Below, in pieces: positions 1 to 12,035 of a stretch of DNA of 64,000 bases; positions within the stretch are counted from its first letter, which is position 1, and each line of letters starts with the position of its first letter. This stretch comes from Tanytarsus gracilentus. Taxonomy: Eukaryota > Arthropoda > Insecta > Diptera > Chironomidae. The notes under the pieces are model-generated. The model made no database searches. It worked only from the letters and a program-made list of their open reading frames with translations, and was not told the origin of the DNA. The stretch covers positions 4,092,001-4,156,000 of the forward strand of contig JAXRKN010000042.1 in the NCBI GenBank assembly GCA_038502055.1, written 5' to 3'. The position numbers and the translations under genes are program-made.

Positions 1-953
1 TTCTATGGTTTTGACTGTGATTTTTTTAAAGCAAAATGGGGAAAATCATCATAAATTTGACGAATAATCTACATTATCCATACGTGGAGAAAAGCGCATA
101 AATTTACATGATGTGCTCACACAATTTGATGACAAATTCAGGAAAAAAGAATCAAGCTGGGAAAAATGAGCAAAATCCGTGATATGATTTTCCATTTATA
201 TATTTTTCACACTTTATCTCGATTTCCGTTGTTTTTGTTTTGCATTTCAAATGATGCTGCATTAGATTTTCAGAATAAATCAAAGTCAAACAAAAAATAA
301 CATTTATATAAGAAGCGTTTTCATATTTACACACAACACAATTTAGGACTGTTGAGCACTCATACCTAAATTTCAATGGTAAAACATATTGACCATAATC
401 TATTCGAGAACGGTCAATTACACTCGACAACATGTATCAAAACATTTTTGAAATCGATTCCCAAATCGACTCACTCCAAAAACCAAAAACACAACTTAAA
501 TGTTGTAAGCTTGACCCTCATTCAACTCTTCTCTGTTTGTGTCAGGATGAAACGATTAAATTGTAAAATTGTTGGGGTATGGTATCTTGTTCGATTTTAA
601 CTGCTCGTATTCCAAACTATTGTCTAGCACTAAAATTGAGCAGTTTTGAAACTTCGAAGCTAATGGTCTCAATTTTCTCAAATATATAAGCATTTTCTTT
701 TGCAAACACACCATGATGACGATAGCTGACGATATGTGTGGAAATCAACTGAACTAGAATGAGTTGTGTGTGAGTGTCGAAGGTGTGGAAGTAAAATCCT
801 TTGATTAATTAATTTTGCTTTGGTTAAACCTTAAAAATGACACATTTGTTATTTATTTTTTGGCCATCTTTTTATCCCCATCACATACATTTCTCACATC
901 TAAAACTAAATAACATTACGGTTCGGTTTCTCATATACATATTGTGCTGTTGG
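1..953. other. Intergenic, no gene seen
   Basis: AT-rich sequence. The short open frames on both strands lack recognisable domains, plausible codon use or a consistent splice context. I see no RNA gene here. Confidence 0.6.
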
Positions 954-961
954 AAAATCAT

Positions 962-1974
962 TAGGGATCCTCGATTCCCCGGGGAATGGGATTTCGGGGA
1001 CCCCGGGGATGAAAACGCTCTTCCCCGGGGATCCCCGGGGACGGGGACGAACTAAAGACCGTTTTTAACCCAAAAATCCTAAAAAAATTTAAAGTTAAAG
1101 ACTAAATATGATTTTTTTCATTTTAAGACTTCAAATAAATAATGTCACAAAATAATAATTCATTTATGCAAAAACTACAATGCAAAATGGCAAAAAAATT
1201 AAATGCACACGATTTAAAAATTTTAAGAGTTAGTAACTTTTTATTCAGCGCTTGATTTTCCCTATAAATATTGAAGTTAAAAATTCTTAAAAATACTTTT
1301 CCAATTCATTTTTATCCAATTAATATTAAAGTTAATGTCATCTTAAGAATGCGTTAATTTTTTTATTTATGTTTTCAAAGTTTTTTGTTTACACTATTAC
1401 TGACTCTTAAAAAAACTTTGAAAATTGAAATAAAAAAAACTTAGGCATTCTTTAGGTGAAGTTAATTATTTTTAATATTAATTAAAGAAAATCAAGCGCT
1501 GAATAAGAAATTTCTCGTTCTAATTTTTTTATCCATCACCACATGTCTATTTTGAAACTCTCCTTTGTTCATAATATTTTCATAACTTTAACTGTAATTA
1601 AAGTATTTTTAAAAAAACTAAAAACACTTAAAGATATGATTAAAAGAAGATTTCTGACAACCGCCAATAAATTTTTAAAACTAGAATTAATTAATTCTGC
1701 AAATTAAAATAGGCTATACTTGAGTAATTTTTGTAGTTTTTGTGATAAATTGTTCAATTATTTGATTTTATTATGAGCTTCAATCAATATACGTCGATGA
1801 TGTTTTATTTAGAAATGGAAAACTTATATTTTGAAATTAATTTTTTTCAAATATTTTAGCCTCAAAATTTGTCTTTCACTTAAGTTTACTACTAAATTTT
1901 TCCCCGGGGATTCCCCGTCAAAAATCCGGGGACGGGGACGGGGAAAGACAACGGGGACCCCGTGAGGATCCCTA
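962..1974. mobile_element. Foldback hAT-type MITE with GC-rich arms
   Basis: The ends are inverted repeats beginning TAGGGATCCTC and closing GAGGATCCCTA. They are flanked by an 8-bp direct duplication, aaaatcat, at 954-961 and 1975-1982. An 8-bp target-site duplication with a YAGNG-like end is the hallmark of hAT transposons. Both arms start with GC-rich ccccgggga-type runs (963-1052 and 1900-1973) that contrast sharply with the AT-rich flanks. The interior is also self-complementary: a 20-bp stretch near 1241-1262 reappears inverted near 1487-1508, and the arms meet around 1390-1410, so the whole 1-kb unit can fold back. No transposase frame is present, so it is non-autonomous. Confidence 0.85.
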
Positions 1975-1982
1975 AAAATCAT

Positions 1983-3733
1983 TAAGCAAAGGATAAGAGA
2001 ATGAGAAGCGACAAAAGAGAAATGTGGGAATCACATGAATTTATATTCATCTGCGATATTTCGGGTCCGGATTCAATGAAAAATTCATTTTCAAAAGTAA
2101 CACTGACTAGGACAGTTCAGAAGTTCAGAACTACTATAATTATAAGAAGAAAAAAAATCTTGCTCTCATGTTGAAATCGCCTGCACAAGAATCAATACAG
2201 GAAAGTTAAAAATTTCTTTCGAACACACAAATTTTATAAGTTGATGTTAGGAAAATATTGAAAAACTTTCTTACTAAATTATTTCTAAAGCCCACCCCTT
2301 TAAACATCTTAAAAATATGCCAGATATAAAATTGTTATAACGATTTTTTTAAAGTATATAGTCTATACTTGAATGATTCTGGAAAAACCATAAAATCAAA
2401 TTGTCCACATTATGTTTATACAACATTAGATTACAGACTGTAAATTACAATTTACATCTGCTAATACTTCCTAAATATCATTTCTGGAGAATCAAAAGAA
2501 GTTGAGCAGTTAGGTAAGCATTAAATTTTCTGTTTGCTGAGGATGCCTATGACTTTAGAGCCAATAATAAATAAATGAGCTGCTAACGATGGTAGAAATT
2601 GAGTAATTAAATATTAATTAAACTCTTCGAAACTCTCTCTGACTCTTAAATTAATATTTACTTTGCTCTTTTGTAACTTTGACCGATGGTACCGACAAAA
2701 ATTGTTGTCATGCTGCTGCCATGTGCATTTTAATTCAAAACTCCTTCCTTTCTCAACTCTTAAAAAATTCCAATAAAACTCTTCCCTTTTTTCATTCTAC
2801 ATACGTAAATTCTCTTTGATCCAATTCTTTAGTGAGTAAAATTACAAATGTTTGAATAATTTTAATTGTTTCCAAGATAAATTTTTAACAAAAATGTTCA
2901 TGAATGTAACGTAAGGTTAAGAACAGAGCTTTTCACGAATTTGCTCGAGGCGAGGATACATGAACACATATTTACATTTCATTGAAGTCAAAAAGGGATA
3001 TTTTGATATTTTTTATGTTTTTGATGGAAATGACACTTTTTAGGTAATAAAACCACTTTAACATTTCTTTCTAAATTTCATGAAAATACTTTTTTTTCAG
3101 AATTGCTTGTAAGGAGTTTGCAGCGAAAAATGAAAATAAATCACAAGCGAAGCTAAGCCAAATGAGACAAATTTCTGCGCAAATAAAATGACACTTTTCA
3201 ACAAAATGCTAGGGATTACGGATAAGTGGATAAATTTGTTTATACGTTAAATGAAATCTGTCTCCATATTCTCCGCTCATAGTTCTTTGTCAATAAACAC
3301 GCTTGGACTCTAGATTTCAATTACTCTTGTGAGTAATAAATATATAACTTTGTAGCAAAATTGTACCAATTAACTTCTGGGCGCTTTTAGCTGATTGCTT
3401 TCAGAACATTTTCCCTTACATATTTTAATGCATCCGCCAAAATACTTTTCAATTAATAAAACTGGATTGTTGTCACGAGTTTTGTAGTTTTGTGCCAACA
3501 AATTTCACATGTGAGCCAAAAATTCAATTTTATATAATTTCACTTGCCTGTTTTAGTGTGAAAGTAATGAAAAGTTTTTTCTCTTCCTTACATCATAACT
3601 GCTTCAATGGCCAAAATGACAGTGATATCGAGAGATATAGTTTCTGCCACTCTCCAAAAATTAAAAATATCATCAAAAACTTCCCATGCCAACCGTTAAA
3701 AAACTCCTAAACCATTTTACAATTTTTTATATA
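1983..3733. other. Intergenic, no gene seen
   Basis: AT-rich sequence without a supportable coding or RNA feature. Confidence 0.55.
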
Positions 3734-3880
3734 TTCGGATTGTTCCTTGAAATTTAGCGTTTGATCTGTGCTCCATTCTTTTGCTTGGTTTGCCTTAATT
3801 AATAAAGCTAAAATTTTCAAACAAAAAGTATTTGAAAGACAAACAAAGGAAGTGTTTCAAATACTTTTTAGTTTTCTAAA
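3734..3880 (+). mobile_element. Half-copy of a mariner-like MITE
   Basis: This stretch matches one terminal arm of the complete element at 59689-60037. It begins TTCGGATTGTTCC, against TTGGGATTGTTCC there. It then shares the aatttagcgtttgatc block and continues through ttaattaataaagctaaaattttc and the caaatactttttagttttct block, which corresponds to the reverse complement of the right half of the 60-kb copy. The other arm is missing. The left edge follows TA, compatible with a TA target, but no right end survives to test it. Confidence 0.75.
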
Positions 3881-4951
3881 ATAAACTTTTATGTAAAAAT
3901 AAATTAGCAACAAATTAAACAACTGGACAAATTCGGCAGCATTTGTATTTTATTACCACCAAAACAGGGTATTGTCAGATCATGGCACAAAATAGACTGC
4001 GATGTTATTTTGTTTGTGCGGAAGAATTTAGTCTTGCTTCCGAAAAATAAGAAGTATCTATAATAGAGAAAGAGATGTAGAGGGAACACAAGCAATTTTG
4101 AATGTCATTAATTTGTATAAAAAAGTCATTAAATTATTAAAGTCATCGCTAAGCTATGGTAAATGTCTCAAAAGAAGCATAATTTCGGCAAATATGGGCA
4201 ATAAAATTAAATTTAATATTCGTAAAATATTTTAATTTTATTGCCATTTATTATTTATGGTGTATATGAAAAATCGATGACAAGACACATTCCAGGAAGT
4301 AACTCTCGCAAAAAAAACAATTTATCGCTTAATCGCGTAAAGTATAAAATATGAGCAACAAGGGGAAATTAAGTGTAACGCGAGAAAGCGTCTAATTGAA
4401 GTTACAAAATTCTTTGAAGAAAGTTTCAATTTCACATTTTTTATAAGCTAACGCCCACCCTCAAACTGGTAATTTCATCATAACATCTCAATTCATTCGT
4501 CGTGTTAAAGGTTGTTTTGGTTATTTTAGGACTTGCATTAACTTCTCCCCTCTCCTTCATTATTACTTATTTACAATCTTCCGTTCGACCCCAACATTAT
4601 TTGATATGTTTTCATTGTTCATCTCACTCGTTGTGTCTTAAGATATTGAACACTCTTCTTCACCTCATCTTCTTTACTACTCGAAGAAAATTAATTTTTT
4701 TCTTGTGATTAATTTTTACACGAAAAAAATGCAAATTTATACTTAGAGGTGGGCACTGGGGATGAAGCGTGATGGAAAATGAATAAATTTTAAGATGAAG
4801 GAGAAAAGTCACTCGAGGGACCGAGAAAAAAATATAGGGATCTAAAAATCAATTTTTATCACTTTTTTATGCGGAACGAAGAAATGTTCATCGAGTGGAA
4901 AAATTATTTTAGATTAATTCCAATAAAAAATTAAGATTAATTATCTCTTAC
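3881..4951. other. Intergenic, no gene seen
   Basis: AT-rich sequence. The frames at 3904-4095 and 4502-4708 are low-complexity and lack any domain. Confidence 0.55.
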
Positions 4952-5156
4952 TAGCTTGTACGTTTCAAGTTTGTTGTCTCTTGTTGAAGGAATCAATGAG
5001 TCGACCGGGAGTTGCAATGACAATTTCGCTTCCACTCTTCAAGTAATTTTGTTGTGGACGCTTAGGAGCACCGCTAAAGACGGATGTATTGCGGATTCCA
5101 AGACGTTTGCCAAATTCCGTTGCTACAGCTTGAATTTGTTGAGCCAATTCGCGAGT
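4952..5156 (-). pseudogene. Orphan DEAD-box (DDX5/Rm62-like) exon with an in-frame stop
   Basis: Read on the minus strand, an acceptor (ctttaattag) is followed by codons for TRELAQQIQAVATEFG, then FSGAPKRPQ, EIVIATPGRLID and FNKRQQT. These are motif Ia (PTRELA) through motif Ib (TPGRLI) of a DEAD-box helicase. They are closest in my memory to the p68/DDX5/Rm62 group, which normally reads FGGAPKGPQ here. A TGA at 4967-4965 interrupts the frame shortly before a good donor (GTAAGAG after 4952). I find no exon with the Q motif or GSGKT upstream and none with DEAD downstream within several kb. In an active helicase this fragment would contribute part of RecA domain 1. I read it as a duplicated exon with intron edges, now dead. 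A processed copy is unlikely because both splice sites are kept. Confidence 0.72.
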
Positions 5157-6548
5157 CTAATTAAAGAATAAAATTTAGCATTTTTTTTTCATAATTTTAA
5201 CATTAGTATAAAGAATGTGACGGGCATCGAATTAGAAGAGCAATATCAAGAATTTATTTGAACAATTCAAAAGTTATTTTTAATTGTCTTTATAAAAAAA
5301 TTTCATATAGTTTTATATCAGCTCTAACTTTCGAAAAATTGCTTCTTTTCAAAATTATCGTTCAAGTTGCAAAAGCAAAATGATAATCAAATAAAAATTG
5401 AATTTTCCATGTAATTATCTTTTATACATTTATATAAGGCCACGCTCCTTTATGGTATTTTCCTTGCAGCACATCATCATCATCTACCCCGGTTTTCTTC
5501 GTCAGTGAAGAGAGAAGGAAAAAAATGTTATAGTCTATTTATTTCAAATTGATATTTCCTCTCGTACTCTTTGTATAATTACATTATCCAAGTTTTCTTT
5601 TCTGCAAATCTTCAACGACCGAAACAAAATTTTGAGATTTTTCCCTTTAATAAAAATTAAAAATTGATTAGAGAAAGTGTAAATTAAAAATAAATTTGAT
5701 ATCGTTATTTTTTATCGCTAAACACTGGTTTTTTCTTTTCGCCTTGTTAATTTGATTGTTTTGCTCCATAAGCTGCTCGACACCCATCTCTCGCTCGCCT
5801 TTGCTGTCAAATTTCCATCCCTTCGTACCATCATTAAATCTGAGCGTTGATATTAACAGAAATTTTAAAAAAGGAAATAACTGTGAGACAATTTAGAGGA
5901 GTATTACTAATGGAGTGTAAATTGAAACGACCAAAGCGAAACTGAAACTTAACTTGAGAGTCGAAATTTATATGCTTAATCTAAAGTTTGTCCGTACATA
6001 AAGAAAGAGAGAGAGAGAGAATTGTTGGTGGCATTTGAAACTAGGCAGAAGAAGAACTCACAAAAGAACAGCAGCCAAATTACACTGCGGATATTGAAGA
6101 GAGGAAATTGGTTGTTGCATTGTTGTTTTGTCTCAATGAAATTTCCTCTTTTGCATTTAATGGACTGGATGAGATTCGGTGCTATAGGTGTGAGTCTAAA
6201 AGAAGATTGTCAGAAAGTTCGAATATTTACGACCATAGTAGATATACATATGTGAAAACCTAGACTAATAAGAGTGAGCCTCATTGTCTATTTGAAACAA
6301 CATTCAAGTGTTTACAATAAGAAGAAGAATTTTTAATTGTTTCGCTAAAACAACATTTTTTCGTTCACATGCGACAGAGAATTGAAAGCGAGTAACTTCA
6401 TGCATGTGTATGGATGAAAAAGGAAATCAGAAATTCAAATGGAAATAAATTGCAAGAATATCTGCAGAGATAAAGAGATCCTTACAAGGGGCGGGAAAGC
6501 ACCACATAAATTTTAACATTTATGTTAATTTATAAATGGTATGTAATA
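5157..6548. other. Intergenic with a short (GA)n run
   Basis: No supportable gene. A short GA-repeat lies near 6005-6020. The left target-site duplication of the next element is at 6527-6548. Confidence 0.55.
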
Positions 6549-6648
6549 TTGACGCGAGAACTACGGTAAAGACGGAAGCTGCGCTGGTTTGCGTCTGACC
6601 AGGGTCGAAAGATACCTGAGAGCTATCACATCGTTAAATACCAATACC
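6549..6648 (+). mobile_element. 100-bp retroposed 3' fragment (LINE/SINE-like)
   Basis: A GC-richer 100-bp insert is bracketed by a 22-bp direct repeat, aatttataaatgKtatgtaata, at 6527-6548 and 6649-6670, with one mismatch. The 3' end carries a short ataccaataccaa tail. A long, variable-length duplication with a simple-repeat tail indicates target-primed reverse transcription, so this is a severely 5'-truncated non-LTR element or its SINE. It contains no coding capacity. Confidence 0.75.
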
Positions 6649-6670
6649 AATTTATAAATGTTATGTAATA

Positions 6671-9600
6671 AATTTAACGATAAAAAATTAAGTTTTGTAA
6701 AAATTAATTAGTATGTATTGCCTTCAATAAAATGATTAAAATTCTCTGTTTCATAGCTTAAAATCTAAATATTTGATTTTTATTCACAAAATATGACTAA
6801 TCTTCACAAAAACTATATTTGATGCTAAACTTAACATTAACTTTGTATTTTTTCAGAATAAAAGCTTCTGATTTGCTTTATGTAACATTCATAAATTTTT
6901 CATACCTGCATATTGGCTTTAAAAACTCTAATTTTTTCATTAGAATCAAATAAAATTTCTTATTTTTATAAAGTGGTTTCCTGCCCCTTTATTCTTACAA
7001 AGTTTGCGTTTTTTTTTCAAGCACCGTATTTAAACAGAATTTTTTTTAAAAGGTATTTCTTAGCCACATTCAAGTAATGGTATTTACGATCATTAAATTG
7101 CCATTTCGATTTTGCCACAATTGCTGTTTCGTAAACAGAGTGCAGCATCTGGAATGAGGGATTTTCAATTCCGCTTCTCTTCGCTAGCGTCAAATGGACC
7201 ATATTTTTTCTATACCGTTGAGTAGGAAAATATTTTGAAGAGAGCAAAAATTTTATAATGCTTTTTTTAATACTTTGCCGCGCTCGTGGAAAACATGATT
7301 TATTGGTTGTATCGCAACCAAATGTTGCGTCCTTTTCCAATTCGTAATAATATTATTATCATGAGCATTTCACATTGCTTTTTATTACTACTTAATTTCC
7401 ATACGGCTTTATCGAAATGTTTTTAAGATAAATCCATTTCACGAAAATGTTGAATTGATACAATATTCTGCCGTTAAGTACCCCGACGCCATAATTCAGC
7501 GATAACAGATATACACGATGACAGGAGAAGATTATATAATGCGTTGAAAAAGATGGCTTTCGTTGTAATTTTGAGAGAAAAGGAATGTCTGGGCATCTCA
7601 CCCATTAATTGAAATTCTTTAAGATAGCAATAAATCCATAACTTTGTCTTTATATTTTTCTCTCTTTTTGCAAATAAAATATATCATTTCGCAGTATATA
7701 TATAGTTGTTTTGAAGGAGTGAGTGAGGGAAGCGGCTGGATAAATTTATAGCCTTCATTGACAGATTTTCTTTCGAGGAACGATTGTGAGTGTTATGTGT
7801 GAGGGAGAGACATTAGAATAATTATGAAATATTAGATATCATTTTTTTGCTTTCCATTTCTTGCTGTATAATCAATTTAAGATCATTTTCAGCTTATGCG
7901 TGTCGAAGGAGGGGTCGGGTGCATTTTCTTATACGTTATGTATTCTTTTCCGCGGAAACGATAACATTTTTTTACCGTTGGATTTCTCATTCCAATAAAA
8001 TTGAAATAACAATATAATTGAAAAATACCATTACATAAAATTTTCCTTACACTCGCTCGAAAAGGTCGCGATAATGAAAATGAAAATAATGACGGACAAT
8101 TTTTTTTATTCATCTCGAATTTTTCTATGTAAGTATATTGAACGGTCGCTATTGTATAAAGGGAGAAAATGCAAATTTCATTATCTTTAAAGGCACCTAA
8201 AGAGCCAGAATAAGTGATTTTTTCAACTAAATTAATGCCACCTCAATTTATAATGCTTTAGTGAATGAGAATAAATAATAAAAATTCGTTCGCCTTCTAA
8301 CTGAACATAACCAGGGAACGAACCAAAAGAATGAGAAGATATTTAAATGACATGCAATTTTTCTTTCAATTTTATCTTTCACCTCATTTAACTGCCTGAA
8401 CTTTCTACTTCCTCTTCGTCATCGAGCTATGTATACATCAGTATCAGTCAAAGAGGGGTGAGTGTAGAAGCGGAAAAAATTGGTAAGTGAGTGGTGAGTA
8501 CAAGAGTCAGCGAGCAAGGGCGGGGTGTTAAATCTCCTAATCAATCAATGCCACTTTAATAAGGAATAAAAAATTGTAATTTTCATATATATGTAACAGG
8601 TTTCTGATCAATAAAACTTAAGAGTGTATAAAGAAAATTTGTTTCTTTAATGTCATAAATTTAAGGATAGAAAGAGAAAGAGAGGTCAAGGGACAGTAAA
8701 AATAAGCAGAAAATGGTAAACGGTAGGGTGTGTGATGCAAAGAGTTATTGCCTCCACAAGTAAAAGACGATGTATATACAATACACACGAGAAAAGCAAT
8801 GAGAAAAAGTTTCAGAATAAAAGGAAAAGTAATGCCTGGACAACGGAGGCAAAAGTCGTACTCATGTTCCAGAACGATAAAATTGCAATTTATTTGAATT
8901 TAGAAATTGTTTCAAGTTTGAAAAAATTTAATTTCAATCGAAGTTAGTTAATTAGTCACGCATTACAAAATACCTCCTTAATTTTGATTTAATTGAATCT
9001 ACTCCTGTGTCCATAAATCACCATCACACGCGTAAAGGGTTGCATTGCGTAGAATTATTTATTGCATTTTCCCACAATTTTCACGAAAGCAGCTCATGGA
9101 TTTTTAATCTGCACACTCCATAAATGCACTCAATATGGAATTGTTGAAAGGAGCGAAAAAAACCACCATAAATCACGAAATGGCAAAATGATTTGTGTGG
9201 ATGAAAGGAGAGTGTGAAAAAATTGCACCAAAGGGCATTCGTCAGAGCGTGTATATGAATGAGGTGGTAAATCATCACATTCATCGCATCAATTTACAAG
9301 CAAAATAGCAGGTTTTAGATACATCACAAAAAGCCGTACATACATAGCACACCGTGCGCGTTTGACTATAAAAAAGTATCGGATATAAAATTGAAAGAGG
9401 CGCAAAATAGCGACAGCAGTAGCATGTATCATGTGTTGCATCCATTTATTCATTCATATGCATCGTTTAATGTCCCTTTGCGGCATTCATCCTCATAACA
9501 TCAGCATAGAACCGTATTCACAATTAATGACGATTCCTCGCATTCGATGCTGTCCGCGTGCATTAATTTAAAACTTTTTTTAGTTGTTTATGTTATTTTA

Positions 9601-10009
9601 TCTCAATTTGTATCTCGAAACTCATTTGTAATAAAAGAGAGCAAAGCTGATTAGATACAACTTTGAAAACATCTAATATGTGTTGCGGGTGAGAGAAAAC
9701 TCTACTAAGATGAAAAATGTAACTAGGATACATCCGGTTAAAACTTAAGCCAAGACCCTACTATTTCACAAAAACCCGCACACACACGCTAGCTTGCATA
9801 CAAATCGCTTCCAAAAACTATCCCCACCCCCCTTCATATGCAACTCACCTCCAATACATCCATGAATATTTTGATGCCCACTCGATTGCTTGAATAACGC
9901 TTTTACAGCAAGGTTATTTCCCACGAAGAAGCTTAAAGCACTGATCAAGCACATTACTTTTTTTGTCTAGCTATAGAAATCGTACCTGGAAAGAAATTAA
10001 ATTTTTTCA
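6671..10009. other. Intergenic, no gene seen
   Basis: AT-rich with scattered GA- and CA-rich runs. The frames at 7017-7340, 7392-7601, 7889-8113, 8732-8947, 9081-9284 and 9766-9954 show no domain or splice logic that I can defend. Confidence 0.5.
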
Positions 10010-10033
10010 CAAAGTAATTTTAATCATATAAAT

Positions 10034-11264
10034 GGGACAGTAGTCCGAACACCATCGCGATTTTAACACTCGTCAAATAAATATTAATTTAACCAGTTTT
10101 TTGTGTGTTTCTCATCGTTAATTTATTTTAAATGTGTTTATAAGTGTTCCATCTTCAACTACAACATCAAGTTTCATCAGTATCATGAAGATTTTTATTT
10201 TGATATTAATTTAATTTTTTTTAAATTATTCAGTTAAGTTGATAGAGGAAATTTAATTAACTTAACCAGGGGAAAATAAGCGCATTCGGGTGGTTTTTTT
10301 TTTGTATAAAAATTATATTTTTGAATTGTTTTGAATAGAGACAGGGATTCAGTCAGATAGTTGATAGAGAAAACTTAGTTAACTTAAACAGGGGGAAATA
10401 AGCGCATTTGGATAGTTTTTCGCAAAAATTAATTTTTAGTTGTTTTGAATAAAAGAAACTTAGATTCAGTCAAATAGTTGATTGAAAAATTTAATTAACT
10501 TAGAGGGAGAAATATGGGGTGTTACATTAATGTTATTTTTATCAAGTTAATGACATTTTGATATCGTATTCGTTGGTATCCAACAAAACCAACTGTTAAT
10601 CTTAGTGACCAGTTGAGGAAGGAAGTGGTGAGCACTTACGGACGAAGCTTTAAGACTTGTACTACCCATGCTAATCGACTAGATTAGGTGGAGGAAGGTT
10701 GATGTGGAACCAAGACTTTTATTAAATTGGTTTGACCATTTTGTTAAGTGTTTGTTAGTTTTGTACTGTGGGTGGGCCAGTGCCTAACAGCTTGTCAGGG
10801 CTGAGGAAGGTTGTAGTGGCGGTAACTTTTATACAATGCCGTCGAAACCACCTTTGATTTATATATTACAACTGCAATCGTAAAGGTTCAGTTAACTAAC
10901 CCACAATTGTGAATTCACAATGAAAATTTTAACGTCATGGAATACGGCGTCCTGATTGGTTTTTTCCGCTGGGCGTCCCATGATGACTAACATTAAAAAC
11001 TCTAAGAGAGGTTATTCGATCGCCGGCATTTCTCACTTGAGCTATGTGTGCAGTTACTCGGTGGACGATTCCTGAGGGGACGTCTGCCAAAAGAGTAATA
11101 TATATTCTCTTAAAGTTATTCATACTTTAAAGTTAATATGCAAAGGTTACGTTTTAATCCTCAGCCTAGCCCGCAAGCTATGGAAAGGAGACAAAAACGG
11201 GCGCGTCTTTCCTGATTAAATTCAGCGGCTATCTCTTAGTCAATCAATCAATCAATCAATCAAT
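10034..11264 (+). mobile_element. 1.2-kb non-LTR retroposon with (TCAA)n tail and 24-bp duplication
   Basis: The insert is flanked by a perfect 24-bp direct repeat, caaagtaattttaatcatataaat, at 10010-10033 and 11265-11288. It ends in about seven TCAA units (11240-11267), so the plus strand is the element strand. The 5' part (about 10231-10520) contains roughly 120-bp tandem units, as in some non-LTR 5' UTRs. The 3' part (10560-11240) is GC-richer and has repeated gaggaaggttg motifs. No open frame for reverse transcriptase or endonuclease spans it. It is either an internally deleted LINE or a non-autonomous derivative. The intact duplication suggests a fairly recent insertion. Confidence 0.85.
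10237..10520 (+). repeat. About 120-bp tandem repeat, 2.5 copies
   Basis: The block gttgatagag...aacttaa-cagggg-aaataagcgcatt...gttttgaata...gattcagtca recurs with starts near 10241, 10363 and 10480 (spacing 122 and 117 bp). The third copy is partial. It lies near the 5' end of the retroposon. Confidence 0.8.
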
Positions 11265-11267
11265 CAA
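11240..11267 (+). repeat. (TCAA)7 tail
   Basis: Seven TCAA units directly precede the right target-site duplication and overlap it by 3 bp. This is the 3' tail of the retroposon at 10034-11264. Confidence 0.95.
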
Positions 11268-11288
11268 AGTAATTTTAATCATATAAAT

Positions 11289-12035
11289 AAAAAGTACTTT
11301 GCTAATGGAGATCCTAAACATTTGTAAACGTAGTCGTCGAAGCTAAAGAAGTCACTTCCTGAAGATCCAGGGCACTGGATTTTGTGTTTCGTCTCCATTG
11401 CATAATACTCCGTTGTTCCTTCTTGTCCTTCAATTTCTCCCTCGAGAATGTCATTAAAGGGTCAATTTGTAACGACTTTCATGCATCGAGTCAAAAAAAA
11501 ATAATAGGCATTTAAGTGGTAACTTTTCTATCATCACTCTGGATGTCGTGCTCAAATTAAATTTTGTAAAAATATCCAAAAAATACACAGAAACATTAAT
11601 TGAACGCGAACGATAGTTTTACGGTCTCAATTAACAATCAATCTTAACATTCCACACTTACTACACTCCTTAATTACTCACTCAAATACATTTTCGTATG
11701 CACATTTTTTTTTCACTTTAATTCGTATATTTAACGATTTTCACACTTCAAGTTCATATCTTAAACACTTAATAACCGCTTATCTACCGATTGTAATAAA
11801 TTTAATTAACGAAAACACTCTTAAATTGCTCAAACTAATTAATTTAAAGTATTTTTGACGAGAAAAAAAATTAAAATGACGCTAAAAAAAGTCTCCAAAG
11901 CAAAAGAGAAGCAAAAATCAAATTTGAAGCAAATTTTTTGAATTTATACGTTAAAACTCACCATTTAGTCTAATAGTTTTCAGACAATAATTAGGCTTTT
12001 CTTTATGAATTAAAGATATCTCAATAAAACAAAAA
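11289..12035. other. Intergenic, no gene seen
   Basis: AT-rich 3' flank of the OB-fold gene. There is no coding or RNA feature I can support. Confidence 0.55.

Noticed and set aside
10935..11123. 62-residue minus-strand frame
   Set aside because: It runs antisense to the retroposon as oriented by its tail, with no match to transposon proteins that I recognise.
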